DNA of 5,736 nt. It comes from a bacterium UBA6025. GTDB lineage: Bacteria; Patescibacteriota; Saccharimonadia; Saccharimonadales; Saccharimonadaceae. The position numbers were made by a program, and so were the translations under genes. Numbering within the stretch: the stretch's first letter is position 1; each line of letters opens with the position of its first letter. The notes beneath the pieces were generated by a model. It saw only the letters and a list, made by a program, of their open reading frames with translations. It was not told where the DNA came from and ran no database searches. The DNA lies in NCBI GenBank assembly GCA_002429375.1, contig DIZP01000006.1, positions 765-6,500 of the forward strand. Reading direction: 5' to 3'. Shown here in pieces: positions 1-5,267 of the stretch.

Positions 1-23
1 CTAATACACAATAACGCGACACA

Positions 24-31
24 AAGGGAGG
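24..31 (+). promoter_or_regulatory. Strong Shine-Dalgarno site of the superoxide dismutase gene
   Basis: AAGGGAGG ends five bases before the ATG at 37 and matches the anti-Shine-Dalgarno end of 16S rRNA well. It fixes the start of the dismutase gene. It is the only convincing Shine-Dalgarno site before any protein gene in this window, which suggests this gene is translated from a true 5' leader. The leader and promoter start outside or at the edge of the window; a TAATAC stretch near base 3 could be a -10 element, but its -35 would lie off the left end. Confidence 0.85.
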
Positions 32-36
32 TTACT

Positions 37-630
37 ATGTTTACATTACCAGAACTACCATACGCCTACGACGCACTCGGTCAATACATCAGCAAAGACA
101 TCATGCTGATACACCACACGAAACACCATCAGGCCTACGTCGATAAACTCAACTTGGCACTCGATAGTGCGCCAGAACTTAAAAATCGCTCGCTTGATAG
201 TCTGCTCGGTGAACTCGATAGCCTTCCGGAAAATGTGCGGTTGGCGATTAAAAACAATGGTGGTGGTCATTATAACCACAGTCTGTTCTGGAAAGGCATG
301 ACACCGGACGGGGGCGGTGAGCCAACCGGTGAGCTTGGGCGGCAAATAATCCAAAAATACGGTAGTTTTCAAGGATTCGTTGATGAATTCACAACAAAGT
401 CATTAGGTGTCTTTGGTAGCGGCTGGACCTGGCTACAGCCCAATCTTGAAATTATCACAACCGCCAATCAAGATACGCCGATTAATCAAGGCCTCCCGAC
501 TCCGCTCCTCGGTCTCGACGTCTGGGAACACGCCTATTACCTCGATTACAAAAATAAACGCGATGATTACATTCAGGCTTGGTGGAATGTCGTTAACTGG
601 GATTTTGTGGCGGCTCACCTCGATTCTTAG
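37..630 (+). CDS. sodA: Superoxide dismutase, Fe/Mn family, manganese-type
   Basis: This enzyme converts superoxide to oxygen and hydrogen peroxide in the cytoplasm. The 197-aa length is normal for the family and the gene is intact. The N-terminal helical-hairpin domain holds the IHHTKHH motif with ligand His26, then NNGGGHYNHSLFW with ligand His81. The C-terminal alpha/beta domain holds GLDVWEHAYYLDY with ligands Asp161 and His165, followed by a typical WWNVVNWD end. Gly77 before His81 and the Gln at 145 in ANQDTP are the residues that distinguish Mn enzymes from Fe enzymes, which carry the active-site Gln in the N-terminal domain instead. Manganese or cambialistic use is therefore more likely than strict iron use; this is an inference from family knowledge. 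No signal peptide is visible. The start is set by a strong Shine-Dalgarno site. The gene ends in TAG, 44 bases before rsgA, with no hairpin terminator between, so read-through into rsgA is possible. No functional link between the two is obvious beyond common housekeeping roles. Confidence 0.96.
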   Translation: MFTLPELPYAYDALGQYISKDIMLIHHTKHHQAYVDKLNLALDSAPELKNRSLDSLLGELDSLPENVRLAIKNNGGGHYNHSLFWKGMTPDGGGEPTGELGRQIIQKYGSFQGFVDEFTTKSLGVFGSGWTWLQPNLEIITTANQDTPINQGLPTPLLGLDVWEHAYYLDYKNKRDDYIQAWWNVVNWDFVAAHLDS

Positions 631-663
631 ATGGTCCTGTCGCATTATCGACTGAATCGGCTA

Positions 664-677
664 CACTAGTACTAGTG
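664..677. repeat. 14-bp perfect palindrome over the rsgA start
   Basis: CACTAGTACTAGTG reads identically on both strands and contains two tandem ACTAGT units. Its last three bases are the GTG start codon of rsgA, and TACACT at 662-667, a plausible -10 hexamer, overlaps its left side. As RNA it could only form a five-pair stem with a four-base loop and it has no U-tract, so it is a poor terminator. A protein-binding operator or a chance feature are both possible. Confidence 0.45.
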
Positions 678-1745
678 ATAGATTTAGAAACATACGGCTG
701 GAATGATTATTTTGCTACCGCACTGCGCGAGTTGGCGCTAAAGTCGTGCGTTCCGGGGCGCGTCATCGCCGACCATGGGAGCTATCTTAAGGTCGTGACT
801 CCCACGGAGACTATTGCCGAAATTGCAGGCGCTTTGACGCATGCCAGTGAACCGTACCAGTTACCAAAAGTAGGTGATTGGGTCGCCCTGCAGTTGAGTG
901 ATCACAACAAGGCAATTATTAGAGCGGTATTGCCGCGAACGAGCGAGATTAACCGTAAAGCCGCCGGTACGGGCAATGTTCGGCAAGTGTTGGCGACAAA
1001 TGTTGACATCGCCTTTGTCGTACAGGCGCTTGATTTTGATTTTAGCCCGTCGCGGCTGGAGCGCTATACTTATCAATTGCGACAGAGTAACATTGAGCCC
1101 ATCTTTATTTTTAATAAAGCAGACAAGTCGCTTGACCTTCCGGCTAAGCTGGCGATTGTCAAAGCCCTGAACGTGCCTTTTATCGTAACGACAGCGACAG
1201 CGGGTGAGGGTATTGAGGACGTGAGAGCAATTATACAAAAAGGCAAAACCGCCGTTTTCTTAGGCTCGTCAGGGGTAGGTAAATCAACGCTCACCAACGC
1301 GCTACTGGGTGATGAGCGTCAAAAGACCGCGGCGGTGCGCGAATCAGACTCGATGGGACGTCATACCACCAGCCATCGTGAACTCTTCGTCCTGCCAGGT
1401 GGAGGCCTGATTATCGATACGCCAGGTATCCGCGAGCTACAGCTGTGGGGCGAAGAGGAATATCTAGCCAGTAGCTTTAAAGACGTCGAGGAACTGGCCA
1501 GTCAGTGCGAGTTCCGCAACTGTAGCCACACCAAAGAGGTGAACTGCGTGGTGCTACGGGCAATTGAGCAGCAAGTCTTACCGGCGGCTCGCCTCGAAAG
1601 CTACCTGAAGCTGAAAAATGAACTCCGTGCCACTGCCTTCGCCGTGGCTTCATTGTCGGCTAAGCAAAAAAGGCAGCGCGCCAGACGGTTGCGTAAGGCG
1701 ACCCAACAGGATGAAAAACTCGCCGCCGACTCAGAATTATATTAA
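675..1745 (+). CDS. rsgA: Ribosome small-subunit-dependent GTPase RsgA (YjeQ/YloQ)
   Basis: RsgA is a circularly permuted GTPase that binds the maturing 30S subunit and checks late decoding-centre assembly, releasing maturation factors on GTP hydrolysis. The 356-aa protein has a short lead segment (LETYGWNDYF, residues 4-13) and then an OB-fold of roughly 26-90 (PGRVIADHGSYLKV; KVGDWV). The permuted G domain follows in the order G4 NKAD (147-150), P-loop GSSGVGKST (197-205), switch GRHTT (228-232) and G3 DTPG (248-251). The C-terminal zinc-binding part has Cys278, Cys283, His285 and Cys291 in the C-x4-C-x-H-x5-C spacing of the family. A lysine/arginine-rich tail (about 328-344) fits rRNA contact. 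All key residues are present. The start is GTG, with no Shine-Dalgarno site before it; TACACT ends seven bases upstream, so a leaderless transcript or co-transcription with the dismutase are both possible. The upstream reading frame stays open for some distance, so the exact start is less certain than the gene itself. Confidence 0.96.
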   Translation: MIDLETYGWNDYFATALRELALKSCVPGRVIADHGSYLKVVTPTETIAEIAGALTHASEPYQLPKVGDWVALQLSDHNKAIIRAVLPRTSEINRKAAGTGNVRQVLATNVDIAFVVQALDFDFSPSRLERYTYQLRQSNIEPIFIFNKADKSLDLPAKLAIVKALNVPFIVTTATAGEGIEDVRAIIQKGKTAVFLGSSGVGKSTLTNALLGDERQKTAAVRESDSMGRHTTSHRELFVLPGGGLIIDTPGIRELQLWGEEEYLASSFKDVEELASQCEFRNCSHTKEVNCVVLRAIEQQVLPAARLESYLKLKNELRATAFAVASLSAKQKRQRARRLRKATQQDEKLAADSELY

Positions 1746-1746
1746 A

Positions 1747-1774
1747 TAAGAATGTCACCGTGGTGACATTCTTA
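1747..1774. terminator. Bidirectional hairpin between convergent genes
   Basis: TAAGAATGTCAC pairs with GTGACATTCTTA around the CGTG loop, a stem of about 12 pairs just after the TAA of rsgA. On the plus strand no U-run follows (AAGATAA), so termination there may be weak. On the minus strand the stem is followed by TTTAATATAATT, a better tail, and it lies about 40 bases after the stop of the minus-strand gene ending at 1816. The position between two converging genes supports a shared terminator. Confidence 0.7.
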
Positions 1775-1783
1775 AGATAAGTT

Positions 1784-1813
1784 TGGCGGACCGTAGCGGG
1801 GCAGGTATCGAAC
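1784..1813 (-). other. tRNA 3'-end-like remnant (weak)
   Basis: Read on the minus strand, this stretch begins with GTTCGATAC, which fits the conserved T-loop pattern, and ends in GGTCCGCCA, like an acceptor end with a G discriminator and an encoded CCA. The bases before the T-loop cannot form a proper T-stem and there is no anticodon arm or 5' half, so this is not a working tRNA. It may be the scar of an old integration or deletion at a tRNA, or chance. It does not match the tRNA-Asp 3' end at 2842 beyond GCCA and the T-loop core, so the two are not a pair of attachment sites. Confidence 0.2.
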
Positions 1814-1815
1814 TA

Positions 1816-2271
1816 TTATCTTATTCGTTCTATACCCTGAAACTTTAAAACTACATCGGCAGCTCTGGTAAGTCGTTTTGCAGCTAATAGTTTGATTGCC
1901 TGTTCGGTCTTCCTGTCGTGAAGTTTCTCTCTATCAATTGCCTTAGGTTTATTCTCTTCTGTCCTTAGTTCTGGGGCAGGTAAGTTTCCATCGCGAAGTG
2001 TCACATTAATGTCCTTTGCGGAAACGGTCACAAGTGTTGTTTCGACCTTTTCTGGCATACCTTCGTCGTCAGTTTCTAGGAACGCTACTGACCAGTGATC
2101 TTTTGGGAAAGAAGGTGTGGTTTCGCGATTTCCAACGAAATCCGTTATTACGGTTTCGTGAGGTATCTGATATATTTTATTGTCGACAGGTAGTTGATTT
2201 AAAGCATCAACTACAGCTTGGTCACCTTCCTGAAGGGGACCAAGCGGTCGATTTAATTGTCGCTCTGACAT
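1816..2271 (-). CDS. Conserved-looking hypothetical protein, 151 aa
   Basis: I do not recognise this protein. It has no signal peptide, membrane segment or cysteine. Residues 15-27 (EGDQAVVDALNQL) look helical. Residues 30-95 look like alternating beta strands with a conserved-looking core (IYQIPHETVITDF at 33-45, HWSVAFLETDDEG at 59-71, TTLVTVSAKDINVTL at 78-92). A proline/glutamate-rich linker (97-112) leads to a long charged helix (113-143, DREKLHDRK...LLAAKRLTRAADVVLKF), possibly a binding or dimerisation element. It begins nine bases after the stop of the 160-aa gene upstream, so the two form an operon under the promoter at 2808-2836. There is no Shine-Dalgarno site; the ATG lies in the loop of a small hairpin, which suggests translation coupled to the upstream gene. 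Codon content and an uninterrupted frame with a good hairpin downstream support a real gene; function is unknown. Confidence 0.72.
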   Translation of the reverse strand: MSERQLNRPLGPLQEGDQAVVDALNQLPVDNKIYQIPHETVITDFVGNRETTPSFPKDHWSVAFLETDDEGMPEKVETTLVTVSAKDINVTLRDGNLPAPELRTEENKPKAIDREKLHDRKTEQAIKLLAAKRLTRAADVVLKFQGIERIR

Positions 2272-2277
2272 AGAGCG
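2261..2277. other. Hairpin with the start codon of the 151-aa gene in its loop
   Basis: On the minus strand CGCTCT pairs with AGAGCG, and the five-base loop ATGTC carries the start codon at 2271-2269. Opening by ribosomes finishing the upstream gene nine bases away would couple translation of the pair. On the plus strand the same hairpin is followed by TTTTTATTTTT and looks like an intrinsic terminator, which would only act on an antisense transcript. The T-run is also explained by the AAA/AAT codons at the end of the upstream gene, so it may be incidental. Confidence 0.4.
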
Positions 2278-2280
2278 TTT

Positions 2281-2763
2281 TTATTTTTCTGAACTGGCGT
2301 ATTCAAGGCCAATCATCATTTGCGACAAGTCTTTCGCTTGTTCGTCGGCAGGCAGTTCATCGAATGGTACGTCTAGGTCTCCACCTTTTGCCCATTCGTT
2401 TCGTGCAAGCCATTCGTCATGAATGTATTGGCCAATATAAGATCGTTGATCAGGGTCTTGCAGGTTCACGTCTGTTCCAACGTTTTCAAGCAGGGTAGCG
2501 ACAACTTTTCCAGCAGCTTTGTTTTCAGCTTTCCAGTCTTCAGGGAGATCTTCGTACGGTGTGTTGGCTATGTCAACCTCATCCGTACTTTGTTTGGCAA
2601 TCCAGGCTTCGTCTTTGGTCGGTTTTATACGCTCTTCAAATTTACCATCATCTTGAAGGCGAGTTAATCGCCAGTCTTCGTGAAGAAGGGCGGCAATAGC
2701 CTCTGATTTACTAACAGGTTCTTTTTCTGCAGCTGCTTCGGTAGGTGTATCTTGTTCAATCAT
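2281..2763 (-). CDS. Acidic hypothetical protein with two RyR-like repeats, 160 aa
   Basis: The protein is strongly acidic and soluble, with no signal peptide or membrane segment. After a Glu/Ala/Pro-rich lead (1-19) it shows two related units. Unit 1 (about 21-92) has LLHEDWR (26-32) and then VDIANTPYEDLPEDWKAENKAA further on. Unit 2 (about 107-156) has YIHDEWLAR (113-121) and then VPFDELPADEQAKDL. The pattern 'helix with His-[DE]-x-Trp ... [YF]-x-[DE]-L-P-x-[DE]' resembles RyR domains (PF02026), which occur in ryanodine receptors and in some bacterial and phage proteins; the assignment is mine by eye and the bacterial function is not known. A longer reading from a GTG at 2817 would add 18 residues, but that codon lies upstream of the expected transcription start near 2801, so I chose the ATG at 2763. 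No clear Shine-Dalgarno site precedes it. It is the first gene of a two-gene unit with the 151-aa protein. Confidence 0.75.
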   Translation of the reverse strand: MIEQDTPTEAAAEKEPVSKSEAIAALLHEDWRLTRLQDDGKFEERIKPTKDEAWIAKQSTDEVDIANTPYEDLPEDWKAENKAAGKVVATLLENVGTDVNLQDPDQRSYIGQYIHDEWLARNEWAKGGDLDVPFDELPADEQAKDLSQMMIGLEYASSEK

Positions 2764-2800
2764 CTTTTGGGGTGCTTTCTTGTTTGTTTTTATGATTTCT

Positions 2801-2831
2801 AAATAAAATACTATCACAAAAGTGATAGTAT
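2801..2831 (-). terminator. Possible intrinsic terminator of tRNA-Asp, shared with the promoter
   Basis: On the minus strand the 10-pair stem ATACTATCAC / GTGATAGTAT with a TTTT loop is followed by TTTATTT. It begins 11 bases after the CCA end of tRNA-Asp. The stem is A+T-rich and therefore modest in strength. The same bases form the promoter and possible operator of the next gene, so the two readings compete, or the element does both jobs. Confidence 0.5.
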
Positions 2832-2836
2832 GTCAA
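2808..2836 (-). promoter_or_regulatory. Sigma-70-type promoter with overlapping operator-like inverted repeat
   Basis: On the minus strand a perfect -35 TTGACA (2836-2831) is followed by exactly 17 bases and then TAGTAT (2813-2808), a four-of-six -10 match. Transcription should start near 2801, giving a leader of about 38 bases before the ATG at 2763. The 10-bp inverted repeat at 2808-2831 (arms ATACTATCAC and GTGATAGTAT, spacer of four) covers the -10 and the spacer, the usual place for a repressor to block RNA polymerase. No regulator gene is in the window. Confidence 0.65.
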
Positions 2837-2841
2837 TATCT

Positions 2842-2917
2842 TGGCGGGCTCGACCGGATTTGAACCGGCGATCTCCTCCGTGACAGGGAGGCGTGATAAC
2901 CACTTCACTACGAGCCC
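2842..2917 (-). tRNA. tRNA-Asp (anticodon GTC), CCA encoded
   Basis: Read on the minus strand, GGGCTCG at the 5' end pairs with CGAGCCC at the 3' end, followed by discriminator G and an encoded CCA. The anticodon stem CCTCC/GGAGG encloses the loop CTGTCAC with anticodon GTC. The T-arm CCGGTTCAAATCCGG is regular, with the expected T-loop. The G discriminator is an identity element for aspartyl-tRNA synthetase. The gene is 76 bases long and divergent from tRNA-Thr. Confidence 0.97.
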
Positions 2918-2940
2918 ATGTGCGTAGGTGAACTCACAGT

Positions 2941-2969
2941 ATGATAGCAGTTTTTCCCTTCTGGCGCAA
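2941..2969 (-). promoter_or_regulatory. Probable tRNA-Asp promoter
   Basis: On the minus strand TTGCGC (2969-2964) is followed by 17 bases and then TATCAT (2946-2941), 23 bases before the mature tRNA 5' end. The -35 matches the consensus only in TTG, but the same TTGCGY hexamer with a 17-base spacer and a TATCNT -10 recurs before tRNA-Val, which raises confidence. An alternative -10, CATACT, overlaps it. Confidence 0.5.
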
Positions 2970-2983
2970 CGGGGGAGAGAGCG

Positions 2984-3012
2984 TTTATTTTCTGGTCCTG
3001 AAGTGATACAAT
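2984..3012 (+). promoter_or_regulatory. Probable promoter of the tRNA-Thr / membrane protein / glycosyltransferase unit
   Basis: TACAAT at 3007-3012 is a five-of-six -10 match and is preceded by TGA, which makes it an extended -10. A weak -35, TTTATT at 2984-2989, is 17 bases upstream. The predicted transcript start near 3019 gives a short leader of about 13 bases before the tRNA. Confidence 0.55.
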
Positions 3013-3031
3013 GACTAGTGGACGACTGAGT

Positions 3032-3107
3032 GCCGCTGTAGCTCAGCTGGTAGAGCGGCGCTTTCGTAAAGCGTAGGTCTCCGGTTCAAATCCGGACAGC
3101 GGCTCCA
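3032..3107 (+). tRNA. tRNA-Thr (anticodon CGT), CCA encoded
   Basis: GCCGCTG pairs with CAGCGGC, followed by discriminator T and an encoded CCA. The D-arm GCTCAGCTGGTAGAGC is regular. The anticodon stem GCGCT/AGCGT (one G-T pair) encloses the loop TTCGTAA with anticodon CGT, which reads ACG. G35, U36 and the C2-G71 pair agree with threonine identity. A membrane-protein gene begins 12 bases after the CCA with no terminator between, so the tRNA is probably cut from a longer mRNA precursor. Confidence 0.97.
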
Positions 3108-3119
3108 CATTTTAGACTT

Positions 3120-3497
3120 ATGAAAAAAACTATACAAGAATCATTTATACTACTCGTCGCCAATAGGTATCTATTGATACTCTGTAGCGCGCTACTTTTG
3201 CTGGCGTTTAGCTTCGTTATCTATATAGGGTTCAAGGTACGCCCCAGCGACCTCCAGCTCGTATCGCATTACTCTGCCTTCGGCGTGACGCACCTGTACC
3301 GTGATCAATGGTTTTACCTCTTGAGCTTCGGGTTGTTCGGTTTCTTTGTCGCTCTCATTCATGTCATTTTGACCGTTAAACTTTTTTTGGTTAAGGGACA
3401 TTCATTGGCCGTCGCCTTCGCGTGGCTCGGTATCGTCATTATGTTATTGGCTTGGGCAACATCTTTCGCAGTCTTGAACGTCTGGTCCCCGTCGTAA
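3120..3497 (+). CDS. Small three-segment membrane protein, probable glycosyltransferase partner
   Basis: The 125-aa protein has three clear hydrophobic segments at about 17-38, 64-90 and 96-121. Between the first two is a conserved-looking polar loop (VRPSDLQLVSHYSAFGVTHLYRDQWFY, 40-66) rich in His, Tyr and Asp. The N-terminus is short and basic (MKK), so the N-terminus is probably inside and the loop outside, although the first segment could act as a signal anchor. There is no catalytic motif I know. The start ATG lies 12 bases after tRNA-Thr and has no Shine-Dalgarno site. The gene ends four bases before the glycosyltransferase gene, so the two are almost surely co-transcribed and probably work together, for example as a synthase subunit or scaffold; that role is inferred from position alone. 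I have the impression that similar proteins are common in Patescibacteria, but I could not check. Confidence 0.85.
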   Translation: MKKTIQESFILLVANRYLLILCSALLLLAFSFVIYIGFKVRPSDLQLVSHYSAFGVTHLYRDQWFYLLSFGLFGFFVALIHVILTVKLFLVKGHSLAVAFAWLGIVIMLLAWATSFAVLNVWSPS

Positions 3498-3501
3498 TAC
3501 A

Positions 3502-5178
3502 ATGATAGACCTCGAAATACCACTCGGTAAAAGAACCGCGAGCTATCGCTTCTTTGAAATGTTGCCCGCCATCCTCAGCTACGGAGCCATTGTCCTACTT
3601 GTCGTCCTGTCGCTCGTCAGCCCGCTGCTGGCTGCTATTTACCTGATGTTTGTCATTATTACCCTCATCGTCAAAGCAGTTGGCATCGCCTACCATACTA
3701 TCGGGGGACGCAACAGACTCGAGAAAGCGCAGTTAGTTGACTGGAAAGCGCGACTGGCTGACCTCGAAGACCCAGCTGCTTCGTTCGACACAATAAAACA
3801 AGTCAAAAATATGACTTTCGGGGCGATTGCCCACCAAGAGAACCTACGCCTTATCTCGGCAGATTCGCGGGCGTTCCCACGCCCCTCGCAGCTCTATAAC
3901 GCGGTGATTGTGGCGGCCTATAATGAGTCGTACGAAGTGCTTGAGCCAACGATTCAGTCGATTCTTGATACCACCTACGATAATAAAAAGCTGATTATTA
4001 CTATCGCCTATGAACAAAGGGGCGGTGAGGGGATTAAGCAAACCGCCATCCGGTTGAAAGACAAGTTTGGCGCCCAATTCCACTCGTTCCACCTCGTCGA
4101 GCATCCCCAAGACGTCCCTCATGAGGTGATTGGCAAGGGCGGCAACATCACCCACGCTGGACGCTATTTACGGGATTGGTTGCCCAGCCAGGGGATTGAA
4201 TACAAAGACGTCATGATTACGACGCTCGATAGCGACAACCGTCCTCACCGGACGTATTTTGATTACGTCACTTATGAGTACATTGTGCACGAGGATCGCA
4301 AACACTTGGCCTACCAACCGATCTCGTTGTTTTTTAATAACATTTGGGACGCCCCCGCGCCGATGCGTGTGGTGGCGACCGGTAACTCGTTTTGGAACAT
4401 CATTAGCTCGATGCGACCCCATACCTTGCGTAACTTTGCCTCCCACTCTCAGCCGATGGATGCCCTGGTCGAGATGGATTTTTGGAGTACGCGCACCATC
4501 GTCGAGGACGGTCACCAGTACTGGCGCAGTTATTTCTATTTCGCCGGTAATTACTCGGTTGCGCCAATCTATGTGCCCATCTATCAGGATGCGGTGCTAT
4601 CCGATACCTACGTCAAGACCCTCAAGGCTCAGTTTGTTCAGCTGCGAAGATGGGCTTACGGCGCCTCAGACGTCCCGTACGTGGCGACGCGTGTTTTTAC
4701 GCGTAACCGTAATGTATCGCTCGTGGGCGGCTTTGCGAGGTTCGTACGGCTGCTGGACGGGCATGTTACGCTCGGCAGCGTCTCTCTGCTGGTGGCGTTT
4801 GGCGGTTGGGTGCCGCTTCTGATCAATAATCAGGCCTTCCGCGACCCCGTCGCTCATCAATTACCCGACGTCATTAGTATTGTGCAACAGATAGCGATGG
4901 TTGGTCTGTTTATTACGGTCTTCTTGGCCTTCAAGATGCTGCCACCACGCCCATTGCGCTACAGGCGCCACCGCAGTATCTTTATGGTTGCTCAGTGGGT
5001 CTTGATGCCTCTGACCGCTATCGGTTACAGCGCTACCTCGGCTCTCTATTCTCAGGGCCGCCTGTTCCTTGGACGCTACCTGGACAAATTTGATGTCACC
5101 GACAAAGCGACGCATGCCTCCGCCCAAGAGGCCCGAGCGCAGGCCAAAGCCCTCAAACGCGCTCGTAAGAACACGTAA
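3502..5178 (+). CDS. Membrane glycosyltransferase, family 2 (processive-synthase-like)
   Basis: This 558-aa integral membrane enzyme probably transfers sugars from a nucleotide-sugar donor to a growing polysaccharide or lipid at the inner face of the membrane. Two hydrophobic segments (about 22-40 and 42-63) precede a cytoplasmic GT-A domain. It shows VIVAAYNES (135-143, start of the nucleotide-binding fold), the metal-binding DSD at 243-245, ATGNSFW (292-298), VEDGHQYWR (334-342) with the likely catalytic Asp336, and QLRRW (380-384), the QxxRW acceptor/glucan-binding motif. Further hydrophobic segments at about 423-441, 458-480 and 493-516 would form the rest of the channel region. The tail (535-558) is rich in Ala, Arg and Lys. 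The motif set D / DxD / ED / QxxRW is that of cellulose- and hyaluronan-synthase-like enzymes, but sugar and product cannot be read from sequence. No PilZ domain is present. The ATG follows the membrane-protein stop by four bases without a Shine-Dalgarno site, indicating an operon with coupled translation. Confidence 0.93.
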   Translation: MIDLEIPLGKRTASYRFFEMLPAILSYGAIVLLVVLSLVSPLLAAIYLMFVIITLIVKAVGIAYHTIGGRNRLEKAQLVDWKARLADLEDPAASFDTIKQVKNMTFGAIAHQENLRLISADSRAFPRPSQLYNAVIVAAYNESYEVLEPTIQSILDTTYDNKKLIITIAYEQRGGEGIKQTAIRLKDKFGAQFHSFHLVEHPQDVPHEVIGKGGNITHAGRYLRDWLPSQGIEYKDVMITTLDSDNRPHRTYFDYVTYEYIVHEDRKHLAYQPISLFFNNIWDAPAPMRVVATGNSFWNIISSMRPHTLRNFASHSQPMDALVEMDFWSTRTIVEDGHQYWRSYFYFAGNYSVAPIYVPIYQDAVLSDTYVKTLKAQFVQLRRWAYGASDVPYVATRVFTRNRNVSLVGGFARFVRLLDGHVTLGSVSLLVAFGGWVPLLINNQAFRDPVAHQLPDVISIVQQIAMVGLFITVFLAFKMLPPRPLRYRRHRSIFMVAQWVLMPLTAIGYSATSALYSQGRLFLGRYLDKFDVTDKATHASAQEARAQAKALKRARKNT

Positions 5179-5209
5179 AAGCTAGGACCGAACCCTTTAA
5201 GCCCAATAA

Positions 5210-5237
5210 AATACCCCGCTGAGTCTAGCGGGGTATT
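5210..5237. terminator. Bidirectional terminator between the glycosyltransferase and the small minus-strand gene
   Basis: AATACCCCGCT pairs with AGCGGGGTATT over 11 perfect pairs with a six-base loop. On the minus strand the stem runs into TTTTATT, a good intrinsic terminator 30 bases after the stop of the 44-aa gene. On the plus strand it lies about 30 bases after the glycosyltransferase stop but is followed by GAG rather than a U-run, so it is weaker in that direction. Confidence 0.85.
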
Positions 5238-5267
5238 GAGTATCGAAGTCTTATTAACAAGGTATAG

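Noticed and set aside
861..1238. A 125-codon minus-strand frame inside rsgA
   Set aside because: It is antisense to strongly conserved OB-fold and GTPase coding sequence and has no domain-like features.
2764..2817. An 18-residue N-terminal extension of the 160-aa protein from a GTG at 2817
   Set aside because: The GTG lies inside the spacer/-10 region of the predicted promoter, upstream of the expected transcript start near 2801, and the added residues (MIVFYLEIIKTNKK) are unlike the acidic protein.
1784..2917. Integrated element with tRNA-Asp as attachment site
   Set aside because: No integrase is present, and the tRNA-like stretch at 1784-1813 shares only GCCA and the T-loop core with the tRNA-Asp 3' end, so no attachment duplication can be shown.
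4259..4822. A 187-codon open frame inside the glycosyltransferase gene on the same strand
   Set aside because: It is an out-of-frame shadow in a high-G+C coding region, rich in Arg, Trp and Ser, and the main frame carries all family motifs.
37..5178. Alternative genetic code with TGA read as glycine or tryptophan
   Set aside because: None of the identifiable genes contains an in-frame TGA and all reach full family length with TAA or TAG stops, so nothing here calls for recoding. The absence of TGA stops in seven genes is too small a sample to argue otherwise.
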